DNA of 64,000 bases, from assembly GCA_020186115.1 (NCBI GenBank), contig WSYJ01000178.1:372001-436000 (forward strand), in the 5' to 3' direction. How positions within the stretch are numbered: position 1 is the first letter of the stretch; every line of letters begins with the position of its first letter. Source of the DNA: Histomonas meleagridis. Lineage: Eukaryota > Parabasalia > Tritrichomonadida > Dientamoebidae. Under the pieces are notes generated by a model. The model saw nothing but the letters and a program-made list of their open reading frames with translations, did not search any database and was not told the origin of the DNA. Of this stretch, positions 19,056 to 27,886 are shown in pieces. Made by a program: the position numbers and the translations under genes.

Positions 19056-22000
19056 TTAAAGCAATTGTTCAATTATTTTCTCAAAGAATTGTTGATATTT
19101 TTTATTGTCCGGCACTTTGTCTGCTAAACTTTCAAGATGATCGAAAATGTATGGGATAATTGGGCTAATTTCACTTTTCGATTTTAGTAGCATTAAATAT
19201 AATACATTTATTTTTGTATCAAAGTTTGGATTATCTGCCTCCAAATCATTTATTATCTTTATTAAAGTTTGTTGATGGAAGAAATTCGAATTTAAGTGTT
19301 GCTTTTCTTTTGAAACCAAAGTTAGCAATTGAATGAAAAACCGACTGTACGATGTCACCTCATCTTTGTTAACGGGCACCTCCAACAACCGAACGATATT
19401 AATTTTTGACAACGATTCTAAGATTTTCAATGTTGAATTTGGTTGCTTTGCAATAGTGTCCGTCATAAATTTAACAAAAGGTTCGATAGTGGCAAATTGA
19501 CAATTTTCAGTACTTAAGTAATAACTTAATTGATTAACAAATAAGTAAATTGCCTTATCGCTTTTAGTAAACATAGGCCCAGTAATATTACATATGAAAT
19601 TAACCCATTCATTTGGAGCTATTAAATCAATATATTTACCATAAAGTATAATCTTAATAACGTTTTTTATAGTTTTAAGATTTGATAACGATAGCATTTC
19701 AAGCAATTTAAAGTATTGAATTTTGACTTCTTTATTTGTGATCAGTTTCAAAAAGTCAATTAAACTCATATTGAAAATAGTCAAAATTTTGAGAATGGTT
19801 TGATCATAATTCACTTTTGCTAAACTTTGGAATTTATTTCTAGAGATAATATTTAAACGGTCCAAACAACATTTGATTAACGTTTTCTTTTCGTTATCGT
19901 TAATAATATTTCTTGAGTTATGTAAACAATATAAACAAATTTCGATATAAACAATATAACAAGAAGTTGTATCAATAATTTTATATTTCTTAGTAATTTG
20001 TTCCAAAAATTCAATAAGTTTCGAACTTCTTTTCGGAACAAATAATTTTAAAAAATCGCTTAATTCTACGAAATTATTTTCATTAATCCCATTTAATATC
20101 GCATCCAACATTGGCACCAGTTCATTATATTTATTAAGATATGCATTAAATCTAAATTTCGTCTTGAATATATTAAATAACAATGGGTTTTTCACCATTA
20201 ACTTAAACAACAAAACACATATTAACTTATGGTCATCTTCATTATAACCCGCAACGAGTTCATAAATTAATTCTTCAGTAAATGGAAAACTTTGTATTGC
20301 TGGGAATGATAATAAGCTATCACAAAACTCTAAGTAATGTGGAATTTTTGTAGGTTTTTGTGAAATTAAATAGTTTATGTACAAAAGTGTAATGTTTGAA
20401 TTATCAAACCAATCGCTATAATATATAATGATATTTAACATTTCATAATAATTCTTTTTAGTCTTTAAACAATCATATAACAAATTTGTGATGTTTTTGT
20501 TCTTTTCGTTTATGTTATTCGGCCAAATAATTTTCATTAAATTAAACGCTTCTTTACGTTTTTGTATGTCATCTTGCATTAAAAGTTCTTTAATCCATTG
20601 AGTGTTCGACTTTAATTCTTTGTTATCTTTCATTTGTTTAAGTAATTCAATGAATTTTGTTGAGTTATAAAGTTTTGTTGAAAACATTTGTACATATTCA
20701 GGTTTAGGATTTTGTTCCAATAATAACATTAAGAACTCTGGAGTTGAATATTTTAATGATAATTCCATAATTTCTTTTGGTATAGGTTTAGGTAAATATT
20801 TAATGTATTCTTCTTTAGATAATTTAAGTGCGAATTCTAAAAGTTGTTTATTCTTTTGGATTAATTCTTTCGGATCATTTTCAGTGAATATATTTGTACA
20901 AAATTCACTAAATGAATTAATTTGTATGATTTCATTAATATTAAAGAATGAAATCAAATCAATTTTCGTTTGATTTGGTATTCGTTTAATATTATAATTA
21001 ATAATATCAAATACTAATTCATAATTTACATTATCGATCTCAGATAATAAAAAGATTAAACCTGCAATATCTTCATAATTAACAGATAATTTAATGATTT
21101 GCTCTTTAAAGATATTTTTGGTTGTAGTTAAATATGGTATAGATACATCATTTTCAAAGAAATATTCCGATGCCTTTTTATCATTAATGAATGTATCAAA
21201 TGTATTGTTTAATTTATATGAATATGTTAATTCAAATAAATACTTATAAAAGTCTTCAGTTCGATCAAAGTTCCATTCATTAGTTTTATTATTTAAGAAT
21301 TGTTGTAATATATATTGGAAATTAATATTTTTGTTTTGGACTTTTCGATAAATTTTAAGTTTTTCATTTTTGTTATCATCTTTTTCATTATATTTTTCAT
21401 AATATATGAAATTGATTGAATTTAATGGTATATTATTCACTAAACTTGTTGAATCTTTATCACATTTAATATAACTATTTTTATGTTTAATATAAACATT
21501 TCCATCAGAACATAAAATTGATCTTAATATATATTTCGTTTTATAGATAGAAAATGTAGAAATATCTAAAAACTCATTAAGAACAAAGTCATTTTGTAAT
21601 TGTGAATTAAATGTTAATGATATTATCTCAGGAGAATTCATAATTACATAATATTTATAAAATAATTCAATTGATTCTTGTACTGAATTAATTGGACTTA
21701 CATTTAAAAATGTTTCTGATTTATATTCATTATTAATATTTATATAAAATATCTCAAAATGTCGTAATATTTGGACTGGTAATAATCGGAAATTATCAAT
21801 TTTAGAAATAATTTGATTGTTAGTATTGAAATATAATGCTGATAAAGATTCTTGTATTTCTTTTGAGAATTTATTTATGTTCTTCATAATACATTGAAAA
21901 CTTGATAATATTTGTAAAATCGATGAATTAGTTTTAGGTCGAATTGATGGAAATTCTTCAATTTTTGAAGTTTTGATAAGTTTATCGAAAAATGACATCT

Positions 22001-24341
22001 CTGTAGTAGTTGAAACAAATCCAAATAAACTTTCATTGTTTTGTTTGTTACGTAAAAATGATGGGAAATCACTTGAAAAATATATTTCCCATAAACTTTG
22101 TATGTTTTCAGGTGTTGATAATATGTTATATAAGAATTGTTGAAATACATTATTAAATTCATTAACATCTGTAAATGTTTTAATATAATGTTTTAATAAT
22201 TCGATTTTTGTTTCATCATCAAAATAATTCATTATTAAATTCGAATTATTTGATATTAAAACTGGTTTAAATAAAGTCAAATTCTCTTGAATTTGATTTT
22301 CATTTAATAAGTTAAATGATAATTCCGAAATATTTTGATTTGTATTTATAATACATTTATCAATGAAGTCTTCATTAATAGTTTCAATTTTAATTAATTT
22401 ACTTAACTTTTCACAGAAATTATAATTATTTTCTTGACAACATTTTTTATATACATTTAATAATATTTCATTATCAATGTTTTGATCATTTAATTTATTT
22501 ATTCCAATTTCTATATCAAATATATCTCCATTAAATAATTCGATTAAATCATTAGTATTTAAGTTATCATTTGTTAATAACATTAAAAATGATTTAGCAT
22601 TACCTTTATAATCAGATATATTTAAATCATTTATATTGATTTGATTAATATTAAAATGTTTTAACATAAATTTAAATCCTTTAAATGAATTATTATTAAT
22701 AATATTTAAAATTTCATTTCGTATTAAAATCGGATCATTTTTTATTTCGTGATTCATTGAGTTAATAATTTCTTCATTAATATATTGTAAAGATATTAAC
22801 TTATAAAGGAAATTACGTTTTGTATTAAATTGTTTATAAGAACTCCATAATAATGAACAATATTCTTTTGAATTCGTATCACATTTAATTAATTCTTCTT
22901 CGATTTGATTAATTTGATTCAAACATCTCTTCTCTAAGAATTCATAAAACCAATTATCATGTTGAATATATTCGAATAATTGTTCAATCAAATTATCAGT
23001 TGGTAAGAACGAATACTTTTGGAAATGTAATGCAATATCAGTTGAATTTAAATATTCCAAAATATTTTCCGATAATTTCATATATGGAAAATCTTTATCA
23101 GGTTTTGTTATATTTATAATTGGACATATGATTGATAAATCATAATCTTTATTATAGTTTAATATAATTTCCGATATTACTTTATTAAAACTTGGATGTA
23201 TCCATTTGTTATTAATTAATTTGAAAAACATTTCATTTATAGTTTCATTATTATAATGAAAAGCAATTTTTAATACATTTTCGACTTTTTCAATATCATT
23301 TTGTTCAAAGTTTGTCATTAGTTTTAATAAAAATATCGCTAAAGTTTCATCACGTTTGTGATTAATATAATATCCAATGTTCGGATTAATATAATCTTTG
23401 ACATAATTAAAAAAGAGATTTAGTAGTGAAATGTTACCTGAAATCGCTTTATATAATTTATCATTAAATGATTCAATGTTTTTAGCTTTAAAAAATTTGA
23501 TGAAATCTTCTAATAAGTCATAATCAGTAATGTATCCAATGACCTTCTTAAAGAATAGATCAAGTAAATGAGTAACAATTTCTTGTGATATCTCTGGTAA
23601 TCGAACAATATAACGTAATTCTTCTGTAAGATCTTCCTTGTACCCAATGCGATAGAGTTTGGATATATAAAGTTCGTCATATGTTAAACTTTGCGTTGTA
23701 TTGGTCGAAAAATCTTTCATGTATCGATACACTAATATTGGTAACTCTTTCTTTAAATTGAAAAATGATTGGAGCGACTTTATGTACTTTTCTCGATAGT
23801 TGACTAATAGCCATTTGGATGATATTGAAAGAAATTCAAAAATAACAACAACATCTTCATAAACTAAATATTCAAGAACTTTGATAATGACATCAAATCC
23901 ATTATATATGCCAAATATATTAACAAAACGTGCTGAGGAGCTATTATCAAAGTCTTCTGATGAAACAAATTTATTTAAAGATGACGCAATTGATAACCTA
24001 TACATTTGTAAATCAATGTAAACACCATTTTTCATTAAGTTATTAAGTTGTACTATGCCTGAAACATTTTGATTATCCTCAAGATGTTTAGCAAAAACAT
24101 AAAGATATGAATAATAATCCATTTTTTCATTCGCTTTTAACAATAGTGGAAAAGCTTCTTTAATGAGAAGATCAATCAATTCAACAGAGGTTTCTTTGAA
24201 ATTGTCATCATCTTGTATAAGAGTATTTAAGAGTTCTTTACTAACACTTTTTAATTGTTGGATGCTTCCATTTTTTGCTGCATCTACTGCTTTGGAAAGT
24301 TGATCATATGTAACTTTATATGTGTTATTAATAAAAATCAT
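19056..24341 (-). CDS. Giant HEAT-like protein with a degenerate USP-type peptidase fold
   Basis: A 1761-residue, Asn/Ile/Lys-rich, mostly helical protein. Between about residues 765 and 980 the pattern resembles a ubiquitin-specific protease. Near 767, SLFGFVSTTTEMSFFDKLI sits where a catalytic GLxNxGxTCYMNS box is expected but has no cysteine. The end (about 920-980: ILRSILCSDGNVYIK, SYIKCDKD, INFIYYEK) resembles the USP C-terminal strands but lacks the GHY histidine. Large USP9X/USP34-type enzymes have such folds embedded in helical repeats, so this may be an inactive relative acting as a scaffold. The start at 24341 follows a TTCATTGG Inr-like sequence. It is transcribed divergently from the 988-residue gene through a shared 137-bp promoter. 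Confidence 0.5.
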   Translation of the reverse strand: MIFINNTYKVTYDQLSKAVDAAKNGSIQQLKSVSKELLNTLIQDDDNFKETSVELIDLLIKEAFPLLLKANEKMDYYSYLYVFAKHLEDNQNVSGIVQLNNLMKNGVYIDLQMYRLSIASSLNKFVSSEDFDNSSSARFVNIFGIYNGFDVIIKVLEYLVYEDVVVIFEFLSISSKWLLVNYREKYIKSLQSFFNLKKELPILVYRYMKDFSTNTTQSLTYDELYISKLYRIGYKEDLTEELRYIVRLPEISQEIVTHLLDLFFKKVIGYITDYDLLEDFIKFFKAKNIESFNDKLYKAISGNISLLNLFFNYVKDYINPNIGYYINHKRDETLAIFLLKLMTNFEQNDIEKVENVLKIAFHYNNETINEMFFKLINNKWIHPSFNKVISEIILNYNKDYDLSIICPIINITKPDKDFPYMKLSENILEYLNSTDIALHFQKYSFLPTDNLIEQLFEYIQHDNWFYEFLEKRCLNQINQIEEELIKCDTNSKEYCSLLWSSYKQFNTKRNFLYKLISLQYINEEIINSMNHEIKNDPILIRNEILNIINNNSFKGFKFMLKHFNINQININDLNISDYKGNAKSFLMLLTNDNLNTNDLIELFNGDIFDIEIGINKLNDQNIDNEILLNVYKKCCQENNYNFCEKLSKLIKIETINEDFIDKCIINTNQNISELSFNLLNENQIQENLTLFKPVLISNNSNLIMNYFDDETKIELLKHYIKTFTDVNEFNNVFQQFLYNILSTPENIQSLWEIYFSSDFPSFLRNKQNNESLFGFVSTTTEMSFFDKLIKTSKIEEFPSIRPKTNSSILQILSSFQCIMKNINKFSKEIQESLSALYFNTNNQIISKIDNFRLLPVQILRHFEIFYININNEYKSETFLNVSPINSVQESIELFYKYYVIMNSPEIISLTFNSQLQNDFVLNEFLDISTFSIYKTKYILRSILCSDGNVYIKHKNSYIKCDKDSTSLVNNIPLNSINFIYYEKYNEKDDNKNEKLKIYRKVQNKNINFQYILQQFLNNKTNEWNFDRTEDFYKYLFELTYSYKLNNTFDTFINDKKASEYFFENDVSIPYLTTTKNIFKEQIIKLSVNYEDIAGLIFLLSEIDNVNYELVFDIINYNIKRIPNQTKIDLISFFNINEIIQINSFSEFCTNIFTENDPKELIQKNKQLLEFALKLSKEEYIKYLPKPIPKEIMELSLKYSTPEFLMLLLEQNPKPEYVQMFSTKLYNSTKFIELLKQMKDNKELKSNTQWIKELLMQDDIQKRKEAFNLMKIIWPNNINEKNKNITNLLYDCLKTKKNYYEMLNIIIYYSDWFDNSNITLLYINYLISQKPTKIPHYLEFCDSLLSFPAIQSFPFTEELIYELVAGYNEDDHKLICVLLFKLMVKNPLLFNIFKTKFRFNAYLNKYNELVPMLDAILNGINENNFVELSDFLKLFVPKRSSKLIEFLEQITKKYKIIDTTSCYIVYIEICLYCLHNSRNIINDNEKKTLIKCCLDRLNIISRNKFQSLAKVNYDQTILKILTIFNMSLIDFLKLITNKEVKIQYFKLLEMLSLSNLKTIKNVIKIILYGKYIDLIAPNEWVNFICNITGPMFTKSDKAIYLFVNQLSYYLSTENCQFATIEPFVKFMTDTIAKQPNSTLKILESLSKINIVRLLEVPVNKDEVTSYSRFFIQLLTLVSKEKQHLNSNFFHQQTLIKIINDLEADNPNFDTKINVLYLMLLKSKSEISPIIPYIFDHLESLADKVPDNKKYQQFFEKIIEQLL

Positions 24342-24478
24342 CCAATGAACTGATGAACGTTAAAGAAAAATTGCCAATTTAAAATGACGAGATTTAAACG
24401 GTCGAAAAAGTGTGGAGGCGTGGAACGATAAAGCATTGACCGTTTAATAAAACTGCTTCGACCGTTTAAAAACTTGGA
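24342..24478. promoter_or_regulatory. Bidirectional promoter with three Myb-type motifs
   Basis: The 137 bp between two divergent giant genes contain TTTAAACGGTCG (about 24393-24404, oriented to the minus gene), GACCGTTTAA (24438-24447) and GACCGTTTAAA (24460-24470, 9 bp before the plus ATG). The minus gene also has TTCATTGG next to its ATG. It is the densest cluster of this motif in the window. Confidence 0.7.
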
Positions 24479-27445
24479 ATGGAAAAATTCTTAAAATTTA
24501 CAAATGAAAAGAGATACAGTAGTAAAACTATTGATGCCAAGTGCATTCAAGAAATTGATACGCCAACAATACAAATTTTTAATACCATTAGAGAAAAGTA
24601 TTCACTTTATCCAAATATTCGATATATTTCAATTCGTGAATTAATCAATATTTCCCCACTATGTGACAAGAATAAAAATTTGAACCCTATTGTTTCATTC
24701 AGATTTATTTATCTAATTATTACAATAGCTTGTGAAAAAATTTCGTTTGAAGAGGATTTAGAAGAAGGAATGTGTGATTACATCATATTCATTTTTAATA
24801 AGTTTATTTCTGATGTAGATTTAACGATTCCTTTTGCTTTACCTTTTATTTCTGCTGTTTTTATTTCCATTTTTAGACTTTCCCGCGCAAAAACGTTTAT
24901 TTTGAAAGAAACCGTTTCTTTTGAAAGAATTCTTTTTTTCCTAGAAAACCAAAATCAAAATATTGGAGAACCAATTAAACTTTCTGACTTTCCAGAACCA
25001 GAAATTTTATATTTTTGTTTGTCTGTTGATATAGGACAAGTTAATCAAAATAATATTTTCGGTGATATTAATTTTGTCTTAACGATTTCAATATTTAAAT
25101 ATTTAACAATATCACTTCAATATTTTAAACCAAATGATGATTTATCATTTAAAATTGCAATTCAAAAATTCACATCAAGTCCATTAACTCGTAAATATGC
25201 AAATGAAATTTTGATACTCTTGTTTGATAATAATGAAAAAGAAGCAATTTCATTTTCTGTTTTTATACAGTTACAAAATTATTTTAAAGCTATAACTAAA
25301 GTAGCAAATGACACAAATAACTTTAAAAATCCTATTCCATACTTTCAATCCATAACATTTAATATGAATTTACAAGAAATATTAAAAAGAGCAAATGAAT
25401 ATCCAAATATATTTATAGAATTTATCAATAAAAACAATGATTTTATAAATATAATAAAAAATATTTCACTTTCAAATTACGGAATTAATTTTATTTTATT
25501 ATCATTACAAATAATGCAAATTGGAAATGTTCAATGTGATGATAATGCAAAATTTATAAAAATGCTTTTTAATAATGAAGATAATAAAACATTTGAAGTT
25601 GTTGAATCTTATTTATTAAAACAAAAAATTTCTTATTCTGATATTCAACCATTTTTAAAATATCTTAAATATTGTTACAAAAGAATTTTTAATTTCTTAT
25701 TTAAATTAAATTCATCAAAAATTACAACAAAATATATTAAACTTTGCGAAGTTAAAATAAATCAATTTAATGAATTTGATGAATTATATGTAAATTATTT
25801 AAGTTATTTAGAACCTTATGCTTGTCCTTGTTTATATTATGAAAAAGAATTTCAAAAGTTTGATTTAAATGATTTATTAATATTAGAAGAATTTAATGAT
25901 AATTGTTTATATATAAAATTAAATTTTGTACTTTTAATTGATTCAATTTTATTATATATACAAAATCACGAAAATAATATTCCGAAAACTATCAAAATTT
26001 TTGCTGCAAATATAAAAATAAATGAAAGATCAGAATTTTTATCTGATGAAATCAAATGGAATCATATTTGTGATGTCGATTTATCAGAAGATCAAATTAA
26101 AGTAAAATCAAAAGTTTTTGTTCCTATAAATTGTTTAAAAATTGTTTTAAATGAAAATTACGAAATAAATAAAAGAAATAAAAATATTTTTAATAAAACA
26201 AAATATTTTAACTCAATATTTTCTCATACAAAATTTATCATTAAAGGTAAATTATATTATGAAATTACTAATAATAATGAATTAGATGAAGCAATTGAAA
26301 CTTATAATAGTCTGCAAAATGAAATACAAAAACATTTATCATATAGAAAGGAAATCAAAGCGAAAATCGAACAAAATATAAATTCAAAAGAAAATTTATT
26401 AGAAATTAAACAGCAAAATATAATTCCAAATCATAAAATTATTGAAAGTTTAATCCATCAAATTATAACTATTAAAAAATCAATTGAACAATTTCAAAAA
26501 CATCCAAATTTAGAACTCGTTGAATATCCAAACTGTCTGAATTGCAAAAAGTTATTTATAAAATATTGTGTAAAATATTTAATTAAAACAAAAACAGAAA
26601 ATATTAATGAAGTAATATTAAAACTAATTTATAATAATGAATTGTATAAAGTAACTTCTAAATATTTAATCGAATATTTTAAATATCATTCAAATAAAAT
26701 CGAATTATTATTAAACGAAATTGATAAAACCAATTTTAATAAAAATGTTTTAAATTTATTAATTGAAACATTACAAATTCAAGATGAATACCAAGTAAAT
26801 AGAATAAGAAAAATGTTTTTGTTTCTAAATACATTAACAAATTTTCACATTTTAGATAAATTTGAACAAATTTTCACAATAATTTTTAATACTTCATTGG
26901 TTAATGATAATTTGAACGAATTAGAGCTTTCAACAAAAATTATAAATTATTTGTTATTTGAAACAAATTCACAAAATGTAAAAGACAATTTTATTTCGTT
27001 TTATAAGTTAATGTGTGTTAAAAGTTTTGTGTTTTATATAAAATATATTTTCGTGTTAATGAATTCTGTGGATATTTCCAAAATTCCAATAGTTTTGTCA
27101 TTGATTCCCGAAAACATGTTAAAGGATACAATATCTAATGGAATATTAATAAAAATTATAAATTATTTAGAAAATGAAATAAATTCTTTTATTGAATCAC
27201 AGAAATTTTTCATTCCAAAATTGGATCAATCCCAAAATTTGGTTATTATTTATGATTATCTTAAATCTTTGTTTGATAATGAAAATAATGTTTCACTTCT
27301 TGAAAATCGAATTCTTAATGAAATGATAAAAATAAACGATTTAATAAAGAAGAATGTAATCATAATGACAGAAGAATTGGATAATATCTGTAATATTATT
27401 ACCGATATTAATTCGAAATGTTCAAATAAAATTGATGAAAATTAA
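24479..27445 (+). CDS. Large uncharacterised helical protein with a possible beta-sandwich insert
   Basis: A 988-residue protein, very rich in Asn, Ile, Lys and Phe, with no clear family. Residues about 475-565 (FVLLIDSILLYIQN, NNIPKTIKIFAA, then ICDVDLSED and NCLKIVLNE) look like the strand pattern of a galactose-binding-like (SUN/DOC/F5-8C type) domain. The flanks are helical, and 600-640 is coiled-coil-like. A CxxC pair (CLNCKKLF) follows near residue 690. Composition and the shared divergent promoter with the USP-like giant suggest related function, perhaps ubiquitin-linked, but this is inference. The ATG at 24479 lies 9 bp after a Myb-type motif. Confidence 0.6.
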   Translation: MEKFLKFTNEKRYSSKTIDAKCIQEIDTPTIQIFNTIREKYSLYPNIRYISIRELINISPLCDKNKNLNPIVSFRFIYLIITIACEKISFEEDLEEGMCDYIIFIFNKFISDVDLTIPFALPFISAVFISIFRLSRAKTFILKETVSFERILFFLENQNQNIGEPIKLSDFPEPEILYFCLSVDIGQVNQNNIFGDINFVLTISIFKYLTISLQYFKPNDDLSFKIAIQKFTSSPLTRKYANEILILLFDNNEKEAISFSVFIQLQNYFKAITKVANDTNNFKNPIPYFQSITFNMNLQEILKRANEYPNIFIEFINKNNDFINIIKNISLSNYGINFILLSLQIMQIGNVQCDDNAKFIKMLFNNEDNKTFEVVESYLLKQKISYSDIQPFLKYLKYCYKRIFNFLFKLNSSKITTKYIKLCEVKINQFNEFDELYVNYLSYLEPYACPCLYYEKEFQKFDLNDLLILEEFNDNCLYIKLNFVLLIDSILLYIQNHENNIPKTIKIFAANIKINERSEFLSDEIKWNHICDVDLSEDQIKVKSKVFVPINCLKIVLNENYEINKRNKNIFNKTKYFNSIFSHTKFIIKGKLYYEITNNNELDEAIETYNSLQNEIQKHLSYRKEIKAKIEQNINSKENLLEIKQQNIIPNHKIIESLIHQIITIKKSIEQFQKHPNLELVEYPNCLNCKKLFIKYCVKYLIKTKTENINEVILKLIYNNELYKVTSKYLIEYFKYHSNKIELLLNEIDKTNFNKNVLNLLIETLQIQDEYQVNRIRKMFLFLNTLTNFHILDKFEQIFTIIFNTSLVNDNLNELELSTKIINYLLFETNSQNVKDNFISFYKLMCVKSFVFYIKYIFVLMNSVDISKIPIVLSLIPENMLKDTISNGILIKIINYLENEINSFIESQKFFIPKLDQSQNLVIIYDYLKSLFDNENNVSLLENRILNEMIKINDLIKKNVIIMTEELDNICNIITDINSKCSNKIDEN

Positions 27446-27467
27446 TAGCTATATCGTGATATAGCTA
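27446..27467 (+). terminator. Perfect palindrome directly after a stop codon
   Basis: Two 10-bp arms, TAGCTATATC and GATATAGCTA, flank a GT centre and start one base after the TAA at 27443-27445. A second small inverted repeat (AAAATCAT/ATGATTTT) lies about 20 bp downstream. It may act in 3' end formation; no protein-independent terminator is known in this group, so the role is a guess. Confidence 0.4.
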
Positions 27468-27725
27468 TATCATATATGAAAGCTCAAAATCATTCAAATG
27501 ATGATTTTCCTGTATATCTTGCTCATTAATTGAAGTTATTAGGCATAATACGAAGTGGCGATTATGTTTTTAATAAAACGGACATATCATAATTAGCATT
27601 TGTTAAAAACAGAAGATTTGTCTATGAAGGCATATTACATGTCCAAAGGAGAAAATTTTTACATAAGCACTCAATACGTAAGTTTCAGCCAATAATATGA
27701 ACAATTTGCACAAGCAAAAACAAAA

Positions 27726-27726
<1 letters not shown>

Positions 27727-27797
<71 letters not shown>

Positions 27798-27822
27798 AAA
27801 AAAAAAAAAAAAAAAAAAAAAA
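27727..27822 (+). repeat. 96-bp poly(A) tract with one interruption
   Basis: About 70 A, one C at 27797, then 25 A, between two convergent genes. No duplicated flanks or retroposon body could be seen. It could be a genuine homopolymer, a reverse-transcribed tail, or an assembly artefact. Homopolymer ORFs on both strands here are not coding. Confidence 0.9.
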
Positions 27823-27886
27823 TTATTCATACAACTATTTTTAATAAAAATTTTTTGTTTTTCTTTCTTCGCTTTTTATAATTTTA

